DNA of 64,000 nt. Origin: Kribbella jiaozuonensis. Its GTDB lineage: Bacteria > Actinomycetota > Actinomycetes > Propionibacteriales > Kribbellaceae. Below, piece after piece: positions 52,591 through 60,982 of the stretch. A program made the translations under genes and the position numbers. The notes below the pieces were generated by a model, which had not been told where the DNA came from, did not search any database, and was given only the letters and a program-made list of their open reading frames with translations. The stretch is taken from NCBI RefSeq assembly GCF_005233875.1, contig NZ_SZPZ01000002.1, forward strand, positions 496,001-560,000, read 5' to 3'. Within the stretch, counting starts at the first letter, position 1. Every line of letters begins with the position of its first letter.

Positions 52591-53718
52591 TCAGTGACCG
52601 AACCGGCTGGCGAGGAAGGGTTTTGCGAGATCCGGCAGGGTTCCGGTGCGGACGGTGTCGGCCAGGATCTGCGCGGTGACCGGCGTCAGCAGGACACCGT
52701 TCCGGTAGTGGCCGGTTGCCCAGAGCAACCGATCCAGGCCGGACGGGCCGAGGATCGGTGCGTTGTCGGGAGTCGCGGGACGGAGACCTGCGATCGCCTC
52801 CACCAGCTCGAGCTCGTCGATGATCGGCAGGACGGTCCGTGCGTCACGCAGCAGTGCGAACACGCCGCCCGCCAGCACACGGGTGTCGTAGCCGAGCTCG
52901 GTAGTGGTCGCGCCAACGACCAGTTCGCCGCCCGGACGCGGCACCAGGTAGACGGAGAAGCCGCGCGCAGTCGCTCGCACGGTGTGCTGCAACGCAGGAC
53001 GGTACGCCTCCGGCACGCGCAGCCGCAGTACCTCACCCTTCACCGGACGCACCGGCGGACGCAGTTCCTCGGGTACGCCGTCCAGCTGCGACGACCACGG
53101 TCCCGTCGCAGCGATCACGTGATCTGCATGGACGGTCTCGCCGTTCTCAAGCAGTACGCCGATGGCCGTCGTGCCGGCCGTGATCACGCGAGACACGCGC
53201 TGGCGGATGAGCTGGACGCCGGAGAGGTCGACGGCGCGCAGCAGAGTGGCGACTGCTTGCCTGTTGTCGACGGAGTGGTCGCCGGGGACCCAGACGCCAC
53301 CGGAGACGCCGGTAGCGAGGAGTGGTTCGCGTCGGCGGGCGTCGCGACCGGACAGCTCTTCCACGTCGAGTCCGAGCCGCCGCTGGTAGTCGGCGAGCCT
53401 GCGGAGCGCGGCTGCGTCGTCGACGTCGTACGCGACCGACAGCGTGCCGGTCCGGTGCAGGCCCGCGGGTTGTCCGGTCAGCTCTTCCAGTTCCTGCGCG
53501 AACGCGGGCCAGGCGTTCACCGACGCCAGGTTGAGGGCGAGCAGCTCGTCCTCGCCGTACTCGACCTCGGTGACCGGTGCGAGCATGCCGGCGGCGACGT
53601 TGGAGGTCTGGGCACCTGGTGTCGGATCACACACCGCCACCTGGACACCGTCAGCTGCCAGTCGCCACGCGGTCGCCAGACCTATCAGTCCGGCGCCGAT
53701 CACCACCACGTCAGGCAT
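52591..53718 (-). CDS. thiO: Glycine oxidase of thiamine synthesis
   Basis: 375-residue FAD enzyme oxidising glycine to dehydroglycine for the thiazole ring. FAD-binding [18 protein letters not shown] at the N terminus; later [15 protein letters not shown] and the C-terminal [19 protein letters not shown] typical of the DAO/ThiO fold. ATG 53718 preceded by a leaderless-type promoter. Divergent from thiE with only 43 bases between. Confidence 0.9.
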   Translation of the reverse strand: MPDVVVIGAGLIGLATAWRLAADGVQVAVCDPTPGAQTSNVAAGMLAPVTEVEYGEDELLALNLASVNAWPAFAQELEELTGQPAGLHRTGTLSVAYDVDDAAALRRLADYQRRLGLDVEELSGRDARRREPLLATGVSGGVWVPGDHSVDNRQAVATLLRAVDLSGVQLIRQRVSRVITAGTTAIGVLLENGETVHADHVIAATGPWSSQLDGVPEELRPPVRPVKGEVLRLRVPEAYRPALQHTVRATARGFSVYLVPRPGGELVVGATTTELGYDTRVLAGGVFALLRDARTVLPIIDELELVEAIAGLRPATPDNAPILGPSGLDRLLWATGHYRNGVLLTPVTAQILADTVRTGTLPDLAKPFLASRFGH

Positions 53719-53725
53719 GCCACAG

Positions 53726-53754
53726 AGCCTACGGCTGCGTAGGCATGGCAGGCT
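53726..53754. promoter_or_regulatory. Back-to-back leaderless promoters of thiO and thiE
   Basis: Minus strand: TAGGCT (53731-53726), 7 nt, thiO ATG. Plus strand: CAGGCT (53749-53754), 7 nt, thiE GTG. The 7-bp arms GCCTACG / CGTAGGC (53728-53745) form an inverted repeat in the middle. There is no space for a TPP riboswitch. Confidence 0.55.
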
Positions 53755-53761
53755 TTGGGGT

Positions 53762-54400
53762 GTGACTGACCACACCGAACGGCTCGACGACGCCCGGCTC
53801 TACCTGTGTACGGATGCCCGCGAGAAGCAGGGTGATCTCGAGCAGTTCCTGGACGCCGCGCTGGCCGGCGGCGTGGACATCGTGCAGCTCCGGCAGAAGG
53901 AGATGGAGGCTGCCGACGAGCTGGCTGCGCTGGAGGTGTTCGCCGACGCGTGCAAGCGGCACGGCAAGTTGCTGGGAGTCAACGACCGCGCTGACATCGC
54001 GTTCGCGGCGGGAGCCGACGTACTGCACCTGGGACAGCGTGACCTGCCGGTGCACGCCGCTCGGGCGATCACCGGACCCGGGCCGACTATCGGGCGGTCG
54101 ACGCACACGTTCAGCCAGGTGAACGCCGCGGTGGCCGAGCAGGGGTCGGACTACTTCTGTGTCGGCCCGACGTGGGAGACGCCGACCAAGCCGGGGCGTC
54201 AGGCCGCCGGTCTGGAGCTGGTGTCGTACGCCGCGGGTCGCCGTCAGTCGAAGCCGTGGTTCGCGATCGGCGGGATCGATCTGGAGCGGCTGGACGACGT
54301 ACTGGAAGCCGGTGCGACGCGAGTGGTCGTCGTACGCGCGATCACCGATGCAGACGACCCGGGGGAGGCGGCCGCCGAGTTCAGTCGGAGGCTGCGGTGA
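53762..54400 (+). CDS. thiE: Thiamine-phosphate synthase
   Basis: 212-residue TIM-barrel enzyme joining the pyrimidine and thiazole moieties. Recognisable: [51 protein letters not shown] and [15 protein letters not shown] start. Its stop is overlapped by the RNase gene (GTGA), so the downstream toxin-like pair is co-translated. Confidence 0.93.
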   Translation: MTDHTERLDDARLYLCTDAREKQGDLEQFLDAALAGGVDIVQLRQKEMEAADELAALEVFADACKRHGKLLGVNDRADIAFAAGADVLHLGQRDLPVHAARAITGPGPTIGRSTHTFSQVNAAVAEQGSDYFCVGPTWETPTKPGRQAAGLELVSYAAGRRQSKPWFAIGGIDLERLDDVLEAGATRVVVVRAITDADDPGEAAAEFSRRLR

Positions 54401-54822
54401 TCAACAACCCGAAGGCCGCGCGGATCGTCGCGGTCGTGGTGATCGCCATGCTGGTGATCACCCTGGCGGCATCGCTGTTCGGATGCTCGGCGGATACGAA
54501 GGCCTCGAACAGCGTCGATCCGGAGAGCGGTCTGAAGATCGTCGCGGTGGCCGACCTGCCGAAGGAGGCGCAGGACACGCTGAAGCTGATCGACCAGGGC
54601 GGACCGTACCCGTACAGCCGTGACGGTGTCGTGTTCGGGAACCTGGAGAAGATCCTGCCGAAGCACGACCGCGGCTACTACCACGAGTACACCGTGAAGA
54701 CGCCGGGCGAGAAGGACCGTGGTGCCCGCCGGATCGTGACCGGTAACGCTCAGGAGCGTTACTACACGGACGACCACTACAAGTCCTTCCGCCGCATCGC
54801 GGAAGACGGGGGAACTTCATGA
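54397..54822 (+). CDS. Secreted guanyl-specific ribonuclease (RNase Sa/barnase type)
   Basis: 141 residues. N-terminal hydrophobic signal ([21 protein letters not shown], lipobox-like Cys), mature RNase resembling Streptomyces RNase Sa: [15 protein letters not shown], catalytic Glu in GYYHEYTV, Arg in GARRIVTG and His in [10 protein letters not shown]. Cuts RNA after G. GTG overlaps thiE stop and its own stop overlaps the barstar ATG. Confidence 0.92.
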   Translation: MINNPKAARIVAVVVIAMLVITLAASLFGCSADTKASNSVDPESGLKIVAVADLPKEAQDTLKLIDQGGPYPYSRDGVVFGNLEKILPKHDRGYYHEYTVKTPGEKDRGARRIVTGNAQERYYTDDHYKSFRRIAEDGGTS

Positions 54823-55253
54823 CCGATCTGCACGCGCTGCTGACGGACGGGCTGCGTCCGGGCGTCTACCGCTGGCCATCACCCGCGACTGCCGACCAGG
54901 TACGCCGTGATGCTGCCGCCGCCGGGTTCGGATTCGTTCTGCTCGACACCGGCGAGATCCACGACAAGACAGGGTTCCTGGACCTGTGTGCGACTGCGTT
55001 CGACCTGCCGCGCTGGTTCGGCCGTAACTGGGACGCGCTGGCCGACTCGCTCAGCGACCGGTCGACCGGAGAGCCCGAGGTCGTGCTGTGGTCCGGTCTG
55101 CGGCACCTGCTCGAGCACGACCATGACACCGTCGACGTAGCCCTGCAGATCTTCGAAGAGGACACCACGAACTCCGGTCAGCTCCGGGTCCTCATTCACG
55201 AGAAGGCCGGCGCCGAAGCGCCGGACCTGCTGGCGTCACTGCCGATCCTTTAG
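54819..55253 (+). CDS. Barstar-family ribonuclease inhibitor
   Basis: 144 residues with the barstar core: FVLLDTGEIHDKTGFLDLCA, WFGRNWDALADSLSD and a C-terminal LRVLIHEKAG. Acts in the cytoplasm to inhibit the RNase encoded by the overlapping gene before export. The last 18 bases overlap the convergent DUF4180 gene. Confidence 0.92.
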   Translation: MTDLHALLTDGLRPGVYRWPSPATADQVRRDAAAAGFGFVLLDTGEIHDKTGFLDLCATAFDLPRWFGRNWDALADSLSDRSTGEPEVVLWSGLRHLLEHDHDTVDVALQIFEEDTTNSGQLRVLIHEKAGAEAPDLLASLPIL

Positions 55254-55589
55254 CCGCTCGGCCAGTTCGTCGAGATCGTCGGCGAACAACAGATTGCGGC
55301 CGCGGTTGCTCTCCCGGACCCAGTCGGCCAGCGGTTTGCTCGCTGCGACCCGCGCCGAGATGTCGCCGACGACCGCAAGCCCCATCTGGTACGAGACGAA
55401 CTTCTGCGTGATCGCACCGGCCCGCCCGGTCCGCAGTTCGAAGAACTCGTCACCGAGCTGCTCCGGCGTGAACGCGATCCACTCGGCATGGTGTGCGTAG
55501 TACGCGTCGACGATCAGCTGCACGGCGTCGCCCTCGGTGGCGATGGCCGTGTCACTGACGAACACCTTCACACCGGCAAGCTCAACCAT
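55236..55589 (-). CDS. DUF4180 family protein
   Basis: 117 residues: VKVFVSDTAIATEGDAVQLI, FFELRTGRAGAITQKFVSYQ, LAVVGDISARVAASKPLAD and RESNRGRNLLFADDLDEL are family features. ATG 55589 lies 7 nt after a TATTTT box; a TTG three codons upstream is the alternative. Function unknown. Confidence 0.88.
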   Translation of the reverse strand: MVELAGVKVFVSDTAIATEGDAVQLIVDAYYAHHAEWIAFTPEQLGDEFFELRTGRAGAITQKFVSYQMGLAVVGDISARVAASKPLADWVRESNRGRNLLFADDLDELAERLKDRQ

Positions 55590-55596
55590 GTGCTCC

Positions 55597-55602
55597 AAAA
55601 TA
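55597..55602 (-). promoter_or_regulatory. Leaderless -10 box of the DUF4180 gene
   Basis: Minus-strand TATTTT (55602-55597), 7 nt, ATG 55589. Confidence 0.5.
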
Positions 55603-55611
55603 CTCTATCTG

Positions 55612-55664
55612 TCCCTACCTAGCCATTTATAGGGAATTCTAAGGAACTTGCCATAGTCTAGGGA
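55612..55664. promoter_or_regulatory. TAGGGA repeats before the excisionase-type regulator gene
   Basis: TCCCTA (55612-55617) and TAGGGA (55630-55635) form an inverted pair; TAAGGA (55640-55645) and TAGGGA (55659-55664) follow in direct orientation. A TAGTCT box (55654-55659) lies 6 nt before the ATG. Possible autoregulatory site for the HTH protein. Confidence 0.45.
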
Positions 55665-55665
55665 G

Positions 55666-56085
55666 ATGGCGCAGGAGCTGTACTCGGTCGAGCAGGTGGC
55701 GAATCGGCTGGGGCTGCACGTCCGCACGATCCGGAACTACGTCCGCGACGGCCGGCTGAAGGCTGTGCGGATCGGCAAGCAGTACCGCATCACCCGCGAG
55801 GATCTCGAGGAATTCACCGGCGCACCCACCGCCGTGGTCGACATCGATCGGTCCGCGCGGCACGTCGAGGCGTCGAGCATCGTCCACATCGACGCCGTCG
55901 ACCGCGCCACCGCGGACCGCATCACCACGCACATCCTCGGCGCGCTGAACCAGCCCGAGGCGGTCAACCTGAAGGCCGAAACCATCTACGACGAGGACCG
56001 GGCCGTCCTCAAGGTCATCGTCCTCGGCAACCTTCCGGCCACCGCCGACCTGCTCCGGCTGATTAACCTGATGGCCGAGCAGTAG
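55666..56085 (+). CDS. Excisionase/MerR-type helix-turn-helix protein
   Basis: 139 residues. A complete winged-helix HTH_17 motif fills residues 5-52 (LYSVEQVANRLGLHVRTIRN, IGKQYRITREDLEEF). The remaining 85 residues look like a small alpha/beta ligand or dimer domain (AETIYDEDRAVLKVIVLGNL). No integrase or phage gene is near, so it is a chromosomal regulator rather than an excisionase. Divergent from DUF4180. Confidence 0.82.
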   Translation: MAQELYSVEQVANRLGLHVRTIRNYVRDGRLKAVRIGKQYRITREDLEEFTGAPTAVVDIDRSARHVEASSIVHIDAVDRATADRITTHILGALNQPEAVNLKAETIYDEDRAVLKVIVLGNLPATADLLRLINLMAEQ

Positions 56086-56090
56086 GGCAG

Positions 56091-57161
56091 CTATACCTCG
56101 CGCGAGGTCGCCGCGATCGCCAAGTCTGTCAGGGCTTTCCGGCTCGCGTCGTCGGCGAGCGGCGCTTCGTCCAGAGCGTCGAGCGCGTCTTCGGTGCGGT
56201 TGGTGATCAGGTCTTCGCAGGCCTGCACGGCGCGGGAGTCCTGGAGGATCTCGCGGAGCAACTGGATCTCGTCGTCGTCCAGATCCGGCCGTCCGAACAA
56301 CCGGTCGAACTCCGACAGTTGAACCTCCGACGCATGGTCGATCGCGTAGGCGATCAGGACCGTCCGCTTGCCTTCGCGCAGATCGTCGCCGGCCGGCTTC
56401 CCGGTGATCGCCGGATCACCGAACACTCCGAGCAGATCGTCCCGCAGTTGGAACGCCTCACCCAACGGCAACCCATAGCCCGACAATGACGAGATCAACC
56501 GCGAGTCGGCGCCGGCCAGTGCGGCGCCCACGTGCAGCGGCCGCTCGATCGTGTACGTCGCGGACTTGTACCGCAGTACTCGCAGCGCCAGATCCATGTC
56601 CGATTCGCCGCTCGCCTGCGCGAGGAGATCGAGGTACTGCCCGGCCGTCACCTCGACCCGTACGGCGTCGAAGTACTTCTCCGCGCGGGCCAGCGCCGCC
56701 GCGTCGAACCCGGAGGTGTGCAGCAATTCGTCGGCCCAGATCAGGCACAGATCCCCGAGCAGGATCGCCGCCCCGATCCCGAAGCTGACCGGATCGCCGC
56801 CGTGGCCGCTCTTCTCGGCCCGCTCCCGCTGCAGCGCCTCGAACCGGCGATGAGCAGCCGGCGCACCCCGGCGTACGTCGGAGGAATCCATTACATCGTC
56901 GTGGACGAGCGCGCTGACGTGCAGCATCTCCAGGCTCGCCGCAGCGGTCAGGATCGGCTGCGCCGGATCACCGCCCGCAGCCCGGAAACCCCAGTAGCAG
57001 AAGGACGGACGCAGCCGCTTGCCACCACTCGTCGCGTCCCGCGCGGCCTGCACCTGCTCGGTCAGCTCCGGCCCGAGCGCCGCCAGCCGCTCCTCCTGCC
57101 GGTCGAGGAACCCGCTCAACGCCTGCTGGATCCCGCCCGGAATGTCCACATCACCATCCAC
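56091..57161 (-). CDS. idsA: Polyprenyl (geranylgeranyl) diphosphate synthase
   Basis: 356-residue trans-prenyltransferase. GGKRLRPSFCYWGFRAAGGD, first Asp-rich motif LVHDDVMDSSDVRRG and second QLRDDLLGVFGD. Makes C15-C20 diphosphates for quinones, carotenoids or lipid carriers. GTG 57161 lies 7 nt after a TACGCT box. Matches idsA2 in position. Divergent from metF. Confidence 0.92.
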   Translation of the reverse strand: MDGDVDIPGGIQQALSGFLDRQEERLAALGPELTEQVQAARDATSGGKRLRPSFCYWGFRAAGGDPAQPILTAAASLEMLHVSALVHDDVMDSSDVRRGAPAAHRRFEALQRERAEKSGHGGDPVSFGIGAAILLGDLCLIWADELLHTSGFDAAALARAEKYFDAVRVEVTAGQYLDLLAQASGESDMDLALRVLRYKSATYTIERPLHVGAALAGADSRLISSLSGYGLPLGEAFQLRDDLLGVFGDPAITGKPAGDDLREGKRTVLIAYAIDHASEVQLSEFDRLFGRPDLDDDEIQLLREILQDSRAVQACEDLITNRTEDALDALDEAPLADDASRKALTDLAIAATSREV

Positions 57162-57168
57162 GTCTCGG

Positions 57169-57174
57169 AGCGTA
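57169..57174 (-). promoter_or_regulatory. Leaderless -10 box of the prenyl synthase gene
   Basis: Minus-strand TACGCT (57174-57169), 7 nt, GTG 57161. Confidence 0.5.
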
Positions 57175-57206
57175 GTCGGTGGGCAGACAGCGCTGACCAC
57201 CGCGGG

Positions 57207-57212
57207 TAACCT
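57207..57212 (+). promoter_or_regulatory. Leaderless -10 box of metF
   Basis: TAACCT, 7 nt (GTGCGGC), ATG 57220. Confidence 0.6.
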
Positions 57213-57219
57213 GTGCGGC

Positions 57220-58137
57220 ATGGCGAACGGTCTTCCTTCGACGCGGCCCGGCGGCCCGCCGACCATCCGTGAACTGCTCGCGTCCGGAGACCGGTCCTTC
57301 TCGTTCGAGTTCTTCCCACCGAAGACGCCCGAGGCCGAGGAGGTGTTGTGGCGGTCGATCCGTGAGATCGAGCAGCTGCACCCGACTTTCGTCTCGATCA
57401 CGTACGGCGCCGGCGGGACCACCCGCGACGGCACGATCCGGGTCACCGAGCGGGTCGCCCAGGACACCTCGCTGACCCCGCTCGGTCACCTCACCTGCGT
57501 GTCGCACTCGCGCGACGAACTGCGCTCGGTGATCGGCGCGTACGCCGGAGCCGGCGTCCGCAACATGCTCGCGCTCCGCGGCGACCCGCCCGGCGGGCCG
57601 AACCAGCCGTGGGTCGCGCACCCCGAGGGCCTCAACCACGCGGTCGAGCTGGTCGAGCTGATCCGTGAGCTCGGCGACTTCAGCGTCGGTGTCGCAGCGT
57701 TCCCGGACAAACACCCGGAGGCGACCTCGCTCGAGGCGGACGCCCAGGTGCTCGCCGCCAAGGCGCAGGCCGGTGCCGACTATGCGATCACCCAGATGTT
57801 CTTCGGCGCCGACGACTACTTCCGGCTGGTCGACCGCTCCGCCGCGCTGGGCTGCGAGATGCCGGTGCTGCCGGGCATCATGCCGGTCACCAACATCAAG
57901 CAGATCCAGCGGATGGCCGAGCTCACCGGGATGGCGCTGCCCGACGCCGTCACCTCACGGCTGCTCGCCGTCGAGGACGAGCCGACGGCGGTGCGCGAGG
58001 TCGGGATCGAGATCGCGACCGAGCTCTGCGAGCGCCTGCTGGCCGGCGGCGCGCCCGGCATTCATTTCATCACGCTGAACAGATCGACAGCGACCCGACA
58101 GGTCTTCCGCAACCTCAGCTCCACCGTCGTATCCTGA
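57220..58137 (+). CDS. metF: Methylenetetrahydrofolate reductase
   Basis: 305-residue FAD-dependent TIM barrel supplying methyl-THF for methionine. FSFEFFPPKTPEAEE, FVSITYGAGGTTRDGT, RNMLALRGDPPGG, DYAITQMFFGADDYFRLVDR and VLPGIMPVTN are all present. Its stop codon lies inside the -10 region of the next gene. Confidence 0.95.
   Translation: MANGLPSTRPGGPPTIRELLASGDRSFSFEFFPPKTPEAEEVLWRSIREIEQLHPTFVSITYGAGGTTRDGTIRVTERVAQDTSLTPLGHLTCVSHSRDELRSVIGAYAGAGVRNMLALRGDPPGGPNQPWVAHPEGLNHAVELVELIRELGDFSVGVAAFPDKHPEATSLEADAQVLAAKAQAGADYAITQMFFGADDYFRLVDRSAALGCEMPVLPGIMPVTNIKQIQRMAELTGMALPDAVTSRLLAVEDEPTAVREVGIEIATELCERLLAGGAPGIHFITLNRSTATRQVFRNLSSTVVS
58130..58135 (+). promoter_or_regulatory. Leaderless -10 box of the SixA-like phosphatase gene
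   Basis: TATCCT overlapping the metF stop codon (TCC TGA), 6 nt, ATG 58142. Confidence 0.5.
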
Positions 58138-58141
58138 CGCA

Positions 58142-58672
58142 ATGGCTGACCCGTCGGACCTGCTGATCGACCGCACTCTCGTCCTGCTCCGGCACGCCAA
58201 GGCGGTGGAGCCCGACTCGATGCCGGATCTGGAGCGTCCGCTCGCCGACCGCGGCCGCGCCGACGCCGGTGCGGCCGGCCGGCATCTTGTTGCCCAGGGC
58301 ATCGAAGCGGACCTGGTCCTGTGCTCGCCGTCCAAGCGCACCCGCGAGACCTGGAAGTACGTCGCGGACGCCGGCGTCACCGCGGCCGACGTCTGGTACG
58401 ACAAGCGGATCTACAGCGCCGACGCGGAAGGACTCCTCGATGTCATCCACGAGGCCCCGGCCGAGGCACGCACAGTGATCGTCGTCGGCCACGCGCCGGG
58501 CGTCCCGTGGCTGGCCGACGAGCTGGCGCTGGACGGCACCAGCCCCGAGCGCGTCGAGCTCACGCAGAAGTACCCGACCTCCGGCCTCGCGATCCTGCAC
58601 CTGACCTGCCGCTGGTCGGACCTCGCGGCCAACGAGGCCGACCTCGTGCAGTACGTCGTACCTCGGGGCTAA
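58142..58672 (+). CDS. Histidine phosphatase family protein (SixA-like)
   Basis: 176 residues. Catalytic LVLLRHAKA (RHG-type motif), VLCSPSKRTRETW, and the second His in VVGHAPGVPWLAD. Removes phosphate from proteins or small molecules. Convergent 4-bp overlap with the helicase gene. Confidence 0.9.
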   Translation: MADPSDLLIDRTLVLLRHAKAVEPDSMPDLERPLADRGRADAGAAGRHLVAQGIEADLVLCSPSKRTRETWKYVADAGVTAADVWYDKRIYSADAEGLLDVIHEAPAEARTVIVVGHAPGVPWLADELALDGTSPERVELTQKYPTSGLAILHLTCRWSDLAANEADLVQYVVPRG

Positions 58673-60891
58673 TTGTTGTGAGGTAGCCAGTGCGTGGTGC
58701 TGTTGACCGTGATCAAGCGTTGGGTTGCGCGGGTCAGCACGACGTACAGCGCCCGCACGCCGCCTAGCGTGTCGCTGACGATGCGGTCCGGCTCGACGAC
58801 CACGACCGCGTCGTACTCGAGGCCCTTGGACTCCAGCGGGCTGAGTGCGACGACCCGTGGATCGCCCAGCTCGGCGAGCACCTGGTCGACGGCGGGGCGC
58901 AGCTTGGGCGGCACGATGACGCCGACTGTGCCCTCGACCAGCTGCAGTAGCTCGGCTGCCGCGTCGCCTGCGGCCTCCGAGACCTTGCCGTCGTCGAAGA
59001 TCCGGTGCTCCGGCTCCACTCCGGTACTGCGGACCGCGTTGGGCAGGTCTGCGTCCGGGATGGACTGCTTGATCACCTCACCGGCGAACGAGTAGATCTC
59101 GGCCGAGTTCCGGTAGTTGGTGGACAGCCGGAACGAGTGCCGCTGGAGGTGCGAGAGCATCGAGTCCATCGCGGCGCGGGCCTCGTCCGGGTCCGGCCAG
59201 GAGCTCTGCGCCGGGTCGCCGACGATTGTCCAGCTGGCCTGCGGCCCGCGCCGGGTGACCATCCGCCACTGCATGGGGGAGAGGTCCTGCGCCTCGTCCA
59301 CCAGCACGTGCGCATACTCCTCCGGCTCCTCCGCCTCCCGCGCCGCAGCGGCCCGGGCCCGGCGCTCGGAGCTGGTCAGCACCTCGTTGACGCCGTCGGT
59401 GAGCCCCTCCAGCCAGTCGAAGTCCTCATCGGTGTTCTCCTGCACCGGCGGGCGACCGAGGAACGCACTCAGCTCATCCAGCAGCGCGACGTCGGCGATG
59501 GTGAACTCATCCGTCGTACGGATACCTCTCGCGAGTGCGTCGATCTCTGCAGGCGTCAGGTCGTTCCGGGCCCAGCGCTGCAGCCGGCGTGGGTCACCGA
59601 GCCAGCGCAGTACCGCCTCCGGGGTCACCACCGGCCACCACTGGCTGAAGAACGTCCGGAACGCCGAAGTGTCGGCCACGCGGTCGCCAAACGTCTCACG
59701 GTCTCCGAGCAGCCCGTTGCGCAGGTCCTCCGGGAACCGCTGCCACAGTGCGGCGATCAGGCCCTTCCGCGCCTCGGTGGCCGCCTTGTTGCGGGCAGTC
59801 CGGCGCAGGGCGTTCCGGCGTACGTTGTCGAGTTGGTTGGCGTCCAGCTCGACCGTGGCGCCACCGAGGAACACGCGCAGGTTGGTCGGCGCGTTCGGCA
59901 CCCGATCGCGGGCGGCGCGCGACAGGATCGCGCGCATCCGCAGCGAGCCCTTGATAGCCGCCACATCGGCGTCATCGACCGCGGTCGCCTTCACACCGTC
60001 GACCAGCTCGCCGACTGCGCGCAGCGAGACGGTGTTCTCACCAAGGCTCGGCAGTACGCGCTCGATGTAGGCCATGAACGCAGCGGATGGTCCGACGACG
60101 AGTACGCCGCCACGCTCGAAGCGCCTGCGGTCGCTGTAGAGCAGGTACGCCGCCCGGTGCAGCGCGACCACCGTCTTGCCGGTGCCCGGTCCACCACCGA
60201 TCACGGTGACGCCGCGAGCTGGTGCCCGGATCGCCTCATCCTGCTCGGCCTGGATGGTGGCGACGATGTCGCGCATCGTGTGGCCACGGGCCCGGGACAG
60301 CGAGGCCATCAGCGCGCCCTCACCCATCACCGGCAGGTCCTCAGGCGCGCGCTCCGGCGCCAGCAGGTCGTCCTCGAGCCCGACGATCCGCGGGCCCTTG
60401 TTCCGCAGTACGCGACGCCGGACGACCTTCAGCCGGTCCGTCGCGGTGGCCCGGTAGAACGGCTCGGCCGCGGGCGCTCGCCAGTCGATCACCAGCGGCT
60501 CGTACTCCGCGTCGCGGACTCCGATCCGGCCGACGTACAGCTTGTCCAGGTCGGCCGCGCTCGTCGCGGGCGGCTCGTCGTCCCCGCGGTCGGAGTCGAG
60601 CCGGCCGAAGACCAGGCCCTCGTGCTCCGCGTCCAGCTCGGCGATCCGGCGGGCAGCCGCAAAGACGAGCACGTCCCGCTCGTACAGGCCGGTCTGCTCC
60701 TCGTCGCGGACCCGGCCGACGTTCTGCGCCTGGCCACGCTGGTGGCCCTCGACCGCGATCCGGGACGCGGACCGCGCAGCCTCGTCGACCCGGCCGTAAA
60801 CCCGGTCGATGTGTTGCTGCTCAGCCGCCAGCTCCGCCCGCTCCACGCTGTCAAAGTTGTCGTGATCGGCCGATGTGGGGGTTTGATCCAC
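58669..60891 (-). CDS. helD: HelD-type UvrD-like helicase
   Basis: 740-residue superfamily 1 ATPase of the HelD group, which removes stalled RNA polymerase from DNA and in actinobacteria can confer rifamycin tolerance. N-terminal coiled-coil arm (ELAAEQQHIDRVYGRVDEAA), Walker A GGGPGTGKTVVALHRAAYLL, DEAQDLSPMQWRM, GDPAQSSWPDP, STNYRNSAEIY and the VALSPLESKGLEYDAVVVV motif. GTG 60891 has AGAGGA 6 nt upstream; a longer frame to 60942 is less likely. Confidence 0.9.
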   Translation of the reverse strand: MDQTPTSADHDNFDSVERAELAAEQQHIDRVYGRVDEAARSASRIAVEGHQRGQAQNVGRVRDEEQTGLYERDVLVFAAARRIAELDAEHEGLVFGRLDSDRGDDEPPATSAADLDKLYVGRIGVRDAEYEPLVIDWRAPAAEPFYRATATDRLKVVRRRVLRNKGPRIVGLEDDLLAPERAPEDLPVMGEGALMASLSRARGHTMRDIVATIQAEQDEAIRAPARGVTVIGGGPGTGKTVVALHRAAYLLYSDRRRFERGGVLVVGPSAAFMAYIERVLPSLGENTVSLRAVGELVDGVKATAVDDADVAAIKGSLRMRAILSRAARDRVPNAPTNLRVFLGGATVELDANQLDNVRRNALRRTARNKAATEARKGLIAALWQRFPEDLRNGLLGDRETFGDRVADTSAFRTFFSQWWPVVTPEAVLRWLGDPRRLQRWARNDLTPAEIDALARGIRTTDEFTIADVALLDELSAFLGRPPVQENTDEDFDWLEGLTDGVNEVLTSSERRARAAAAREAEEPEEYAHVLVDEAQDLSPMQWRMVTRRGPQASWTIVGDPAQSSWPDPDEARAAMDSMLSHLQRHSFRLSTNYRNSAEIYSFAGEVIKQSIPDADLPNAVRSTGVEPEHRIFDDGKVSEAAGDAAAELLQLVEGTVGVIVPPKLRPAVDQVLAELGDPRVVALSPLESKGLEYDAVVVVEPDRIVSDTLGGVRALYVVLTRATQRLITVNSTTHWLPHNN

Positions 60892-60935
60892 CGAGGTCCT
60901 CTCTACCGCCGGGCACCACCCCGACTCAGAACACA

Positions 60936-60960
60936 GGAACAACCAATCTTAGTTTGTTCC
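60936..60960. promoter_or_regulatory. Inverted repeat upstream of helD
   Basis: GGAACAA (60936-60942) and TTGTTCC (60954-60960), perfect 7-bp arms with an 11-nt A/T-rich centre in otherwise GC-rich DNA. Located 45 bases before the helD start; probable operator. It does not match the recalled rifamycin-associated element or the GAAC-N4-GTTC SOS box. Confidence 0.5.
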
Positions 60961-60982
60961 CCTGTCCAACCCCACCGCGGCC

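Noticed and set aside
53700..53770. TPP riboswitch before thiE or thiO
   Set aside because: Only 43 bases separate the start codons and no THI-box sequence is present.
55666..56085. Phage excisionase
   Set aside because: Although the HTH is excisionase-like, there is no integrase, attachment-site duplication or phage gene in the vicinity.
60892..60982. Rifamycin-associated element upstream of helD
   Set aside because: The roughly 19-bp GC-rich palindrome I recall is not present; only the GGAACAA/TTGTTCC repeat is seen.
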